NCBI GenBank assembly: GCA_003242505.1
Contig: QGUP01000148.1
Span: forward strand, 1 to 5,644
DNA from: Bacillota bacterium
GTDB taxonomy: Bacteria > Bacillota > Sulfobacillia > Symbiobacteriales > ZC4RG38
DNA length: 5,644 nucleotides
Direction: 5' to 3'
Within the stretch, counting starts at the first letter, position 1, and every line of letters starts with the position of its first letter. Shown here piece by piece: positions 5,150 through 5,644 of this stretch. Below the pieces are notes generated by a model. The model saw nothing but the letters and a program-made list of their open reading frames with translations, had not been told where the DNA came from and searched no databases. Position numbers and translations under genes: made by a program.

Positions 5150-5644
5150 ATGGCCCTGGAATTCCGGCTCCCGGACGTGGGAGAAGGTTTGCATGAAGCG
5201 GAGATCGTCCGCTGGCTGGTGAAGGAGGGAGATCTGGTCGCCGCGGACCAGCCCCTGGTGGAGGTCCAGACCGACAAGGTCGCGGTGGAGATCCCCTCCC
5301 CCCGGGCCGGCAGGATCCTGAAGCTCTTCGGCAAGGAAGGGGACATCGTCCAGGTTGGCGCGGTCATCGCGGTCATCGGCGACCCCGACGAGGTGTACGC
5401 CCCCGGTGACGCCCCGGCGGCCCCGGCCGCGCCGCCGGCGGAGGCGGCGCCGGCTCCGGCGGCAGCGCCCGCGGCTCCGGCCGCGCCGCCGACCGCGGCC
5501 CCTGCTCCTGCAGCCGCGCCCGCCCCGGCCCCGGCGGCGCCTGCGGCGGGGGCGGCGGCCCCCGCGCCCCCCCCCGCGGCCCCCCCCCCCGGCCGGGGCC
5601 CCGCCGGCGGCGCCGGCCGCCGGCCCCTCGCCCCCCCCGCCCCC
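5150..5644 (+). CDS. pdhC: pyruvate dehydrogenase E2 (dihydrolipoyl acetyltransferase), N-terminal part
   Basis: The first 165 codons of E2, which carries the acetyl group on a lipoyl arm and transfers it to CoA; it also forms the core of the complex. Residues 1-80 are one lipoyl domain: FRLPDVGEGLHEAEIVRW, then VQTDKVAVEIPSP with K43 as the lipoylated lysine, closing at GAVIAVIGDPDE. From about residue 85 an Ala/Pro-rich flexible linker begins. The subunit-binding and catalytic domains lie beyond the window. The ATG has GGGAGG (5136-5141) 8 nt upstream; ATG at 5134 is out of frame. Around residues 140-147 two C-runs (9 C at 5567-5575, 11 C at 5580-5590) occur. After them the annotated frame turns Gly/Arg-rich, while the +1 frame continues as APPAAPAAGPSPPPP, as an E2 linker should. 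A one-base surplus in a C-run, most likely a sequencing error, is suspected. Confidence 0.92.
   Translation, partial: MALEFRLPDVGEGLHEAEIVRWLVKEGDLVAADQPLVEVQTDKVAVEIPSPRAGRILKLFGKEGDIVQVGAVIAVIGDPDEVYAPGDAPAAPAAPPAEAAPAPAAAPAAPAAPPTAAPAPAAAPAPAPAAPAAGAAAPAPPPAAPPPGRGPAGGAGRRPLAPPAP

Noticed and set aside
3756..5150. A 464-codon minus-strand open frame opposite the pdhA end and pdhB
   Set aside because: It is antisense to conserved coding sequence, is Pro/Gly/Arg-rich and has no family motif.
1152..5644. A functional system linking the NYN protein to pyruvate dehydrogenase or to defence
   Set aside because: A strong terminator and a separate promoter divide them, and no defence-type partner gene is present. 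Adjacency alone is not evidence.

Overview
The window is a GC-rich bacterial chromosome fragment with five protein-coding genes, the outer two cut by the window edges. Arg codons are mostly CGG, third positions are mostly G or C, two of the four starts visible on the + strand are GTG, and ribosome binding sites are strong purine-rich Shine-Dalgarno sequences. The pyruvate dehydrogenase is the alpha/beta E1 type, with an E2 that closely resembles the Bacillus layout. A high-GC, possibly thermophilic Firmicute-like lineage would fit, but that placement is tentative and no rRNA is present to settle it.

Layout: (1) positions 1-673 on the minus strand hold the first 224 residues of a zinc-dependent, NAD-type medium-chain alcohol dehydrogenase. 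(2) Positions 674-1151 are a 478-base divergent intergenic region. It holds two adjacent 11-bp perfect inverted repeats, a three-copy 17-bp tandem repeat and a GC-rich hairpin followed by T5, so it is structurally busy. (3) Positions 1152-2735 on the + strand encode a 527-residue NYN-domain (LabA/DUF88-like) putative ribonuclease. Its C-terminal two thirds appear to be four tandem winged-helix-like modules, each closing with a hydrophobic strand and an 'HP' signature. A strong intrinsic terminator (2782-2839) ends this transcription unit. (4) A new promoter near 2873-2909, with a palindrome over its -35 region, leads into a pyruvate dehydrogenase operon: pdhA (E1 alpha, 2993-4096), pdhB (E1 beta, 4089-5066, overlapping pdhA by 8 nt), an 83-nt gap containing a 12-bp long-range stem, and pdhC (E2, 5150 to the window end).

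The E1 alpha and E1 beta subunits form the thiamine-diphosphate decarboxylase, and the E2 lipoyl domain receives the acetyl group for transfer to CoA. The pdhC reading frame appears to slip inside long C-runs of the Ala/Pro linker just before the window end, probably a sequence-quality effect. The NYN gene has its own terminator and shows no evident functional link to its metabolic neighbours. Its architecture is the least familiar item here. I saw no mobile element, CRISPR array, tRNA or rRNA.
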